Of a DNA stretch of 6,379 nucleotides, positions 5,922 through 6,379 are shown piece after piece (the stretch's first letter is position 1; the number at the start of each line of letters is the position of its first letter). Origin of the DNA: Candidatus Bipolaricaulota bacterium (GTDB taxonomy: Bacteria > Bipolaricaulota > Bipolaricaulia > UBA7950 > UBA9294); assembly GCA_021159105.1 (NCBI GenBank), contig JAGGSM010000242.1:1-6379 (forward strand). Reading direction: 5' to 3'. Below the pieces are notes generated by a model. The model searched no databases, had not been told where the DNA came from, and saw only the letters and a list, made by a program, of their open reading frames with translations. The translations under genes were made by a program, and so were the position numbers.

Positions 5922-6379
5922 TCAGCCTTCGCTGTGGGATGTGTCCTGTTGCGCGTTTCGCGCGCGTACACGGCGCAGTTCGTCCTGCTCGTAGGCCTCG
6001 ATGATCCGCGCCACGAGGGGGTGGCGGACGACATCGGCTTTCTTCAGGTTGACGAACGAGATACCGCGCACCCCGTTCAGGATGGCATGCACGCTCGCCA
6101 GACCGGATACTCCGTCCTCGAGGTCGACCTGGGTGATGTCCCCGGTGATCACCGCCTTGGAGTTGAACCCAAGGCGAGTCAGGAACATCTTCATCTGGAT
6201 GGAGGTCGTGTTCTGCGCCTCGTCGAGGATGACGAAGCTGTTGTTCAGCGTACGCCCGCGCATGAACGCCAGCGGGGCCATCTCGATCCGCCCGTGCTCG
6301 GTCAGCTTCTCGAACTCCGTCGCAGGGATCATGTCGAAGATCGCATCGTACAGCGGACGCAGGTAGGGGCTCACCTTGG
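5922..6379 (-). CDS. phoH: PhoH family ATPase, C-terminal part
   Basis: About 151 C-terminal residues of a PhoH-family P-loop ATPase, running off the right edge. The frame stays open to the last base and begins with KVSPYLRPLYDAI, a conserved PhoH stretch, so the GTG at 6374 is an internal Val and not a start. The Walker B segment FVILDEAQN, the following QMKMFLTRLG, and GDITQVDL are all characteristic, as is the C-terminal VRHPLVARIIEAYE. The Walker A loop lies outside the window. PhoH proteins are cytoplasmic nucleotide-binding proteins linked to RNA metabolism, and in many bacteria phoH sits beside ybeY or an HD-domain membrane hydrolase gene. Here the next gene on the strand is the LTxxQ protein. 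The visible C-terminus is intact, ending in a short hydrophilic tail. Confidence 0.93.
   Translation of the reverse strand, partial: KVSPYLRPLYDAIFDMIPATEFEKLTEHGRIEMAPLAFMRGRTLNNSFVILDEAQNTTSIQMKMFLTRLGFNSKAVITGDITQVDLEDGVSGLASVHAILNGVRGISFVNLKKADVVRHPLVARIIEAYEQDELRRVRARNAQQDTSHSEG

Noticed and set aside
1..6379. CRISPR arrays, tRNA or rRNA genes, insertion sequences
   Set aside because: No direct-repeat/spacer pattern, no tRNA-like cloverleaf, no transposase motif or terminal inverted repeats were seen on either strand.

Overview
The window is bacterial. Genes are tightly spaced with strong GGAGG-type ribosome binding sites, there is one near-consensus sigma-70 promoter, and base composition is moderately GC-rich judged by eye. 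Four protein genes are clear and a fifth is cut at the left edge. The mix is an Mrp-type cation/proton antiporter subunit, a PhoH ATPase, an LTxxQ periplasmic protein, and a very large secreted protein built of Ig-like, CARDB, PKD and propeller modules. This suggests an envelope-bearing environmental bacterium. A poorly cultivated lineage such as Bipolaricaulota (Acetothermia) would fit the style of the large protein, but that placement is a guess from resemblance and has not been tested.

Layout. Positions 1-499 (minus strand) hold mnhE/mrpE, followed by the first six codons of a probable mnhF/mrpF that overlaps it by 14 bases. These would be the first genes of an Mrp antiporter operon running leftward out of the window. 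Positions 500-709 are a divergent intergenic region. It carries a TTGACA-N17-TATGAT promoter pointing right and a small dyad nearer the mnhE side. Positions 710-4816 (plus strand) encode a 1368-residue secreted protein. Its parts in order are a signal peptide, an N-terminal Ig-like (choice-of-anchor-D/HYDIN type) domain, a Pro-rich linker, a small beta domain, a CARDB domain, a PKD domain, another Ig-like segment, a Gly-rich beta region with six Cys, and a C-terminal sevenfold repeat that I read as a seven-bladed beta-propeller.

Positions 4817-5030 separate two convergent genes and contain a perfect 14-bp-stem hairpin with a 4-nt loop, probably a transcription terminator acting in both directions. 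Positions 5031-5834 (minus strand) encode a 267-residue secreted protein with two LTxxQ motifs (Spy/CpxP-like) and a long Gln/Gly/Met/His-rich insert. Positions 5922-6379 (minus strand) are the C-terminal part of PhoH, whose Walker A region lies beyond the right edge. The phoH stop and the LTxxQ gene start are 87 bases apart on the same strand.

Functionally these look like three separate neighbourhoods (ion homeostasis, a secreted multidomain protein, and phoH plus an envelope-stress-like protein), not one pathway. I did not find a recognisable new defence or mobile system. The most unusual item is the large secreted protein and its unassigned central region.
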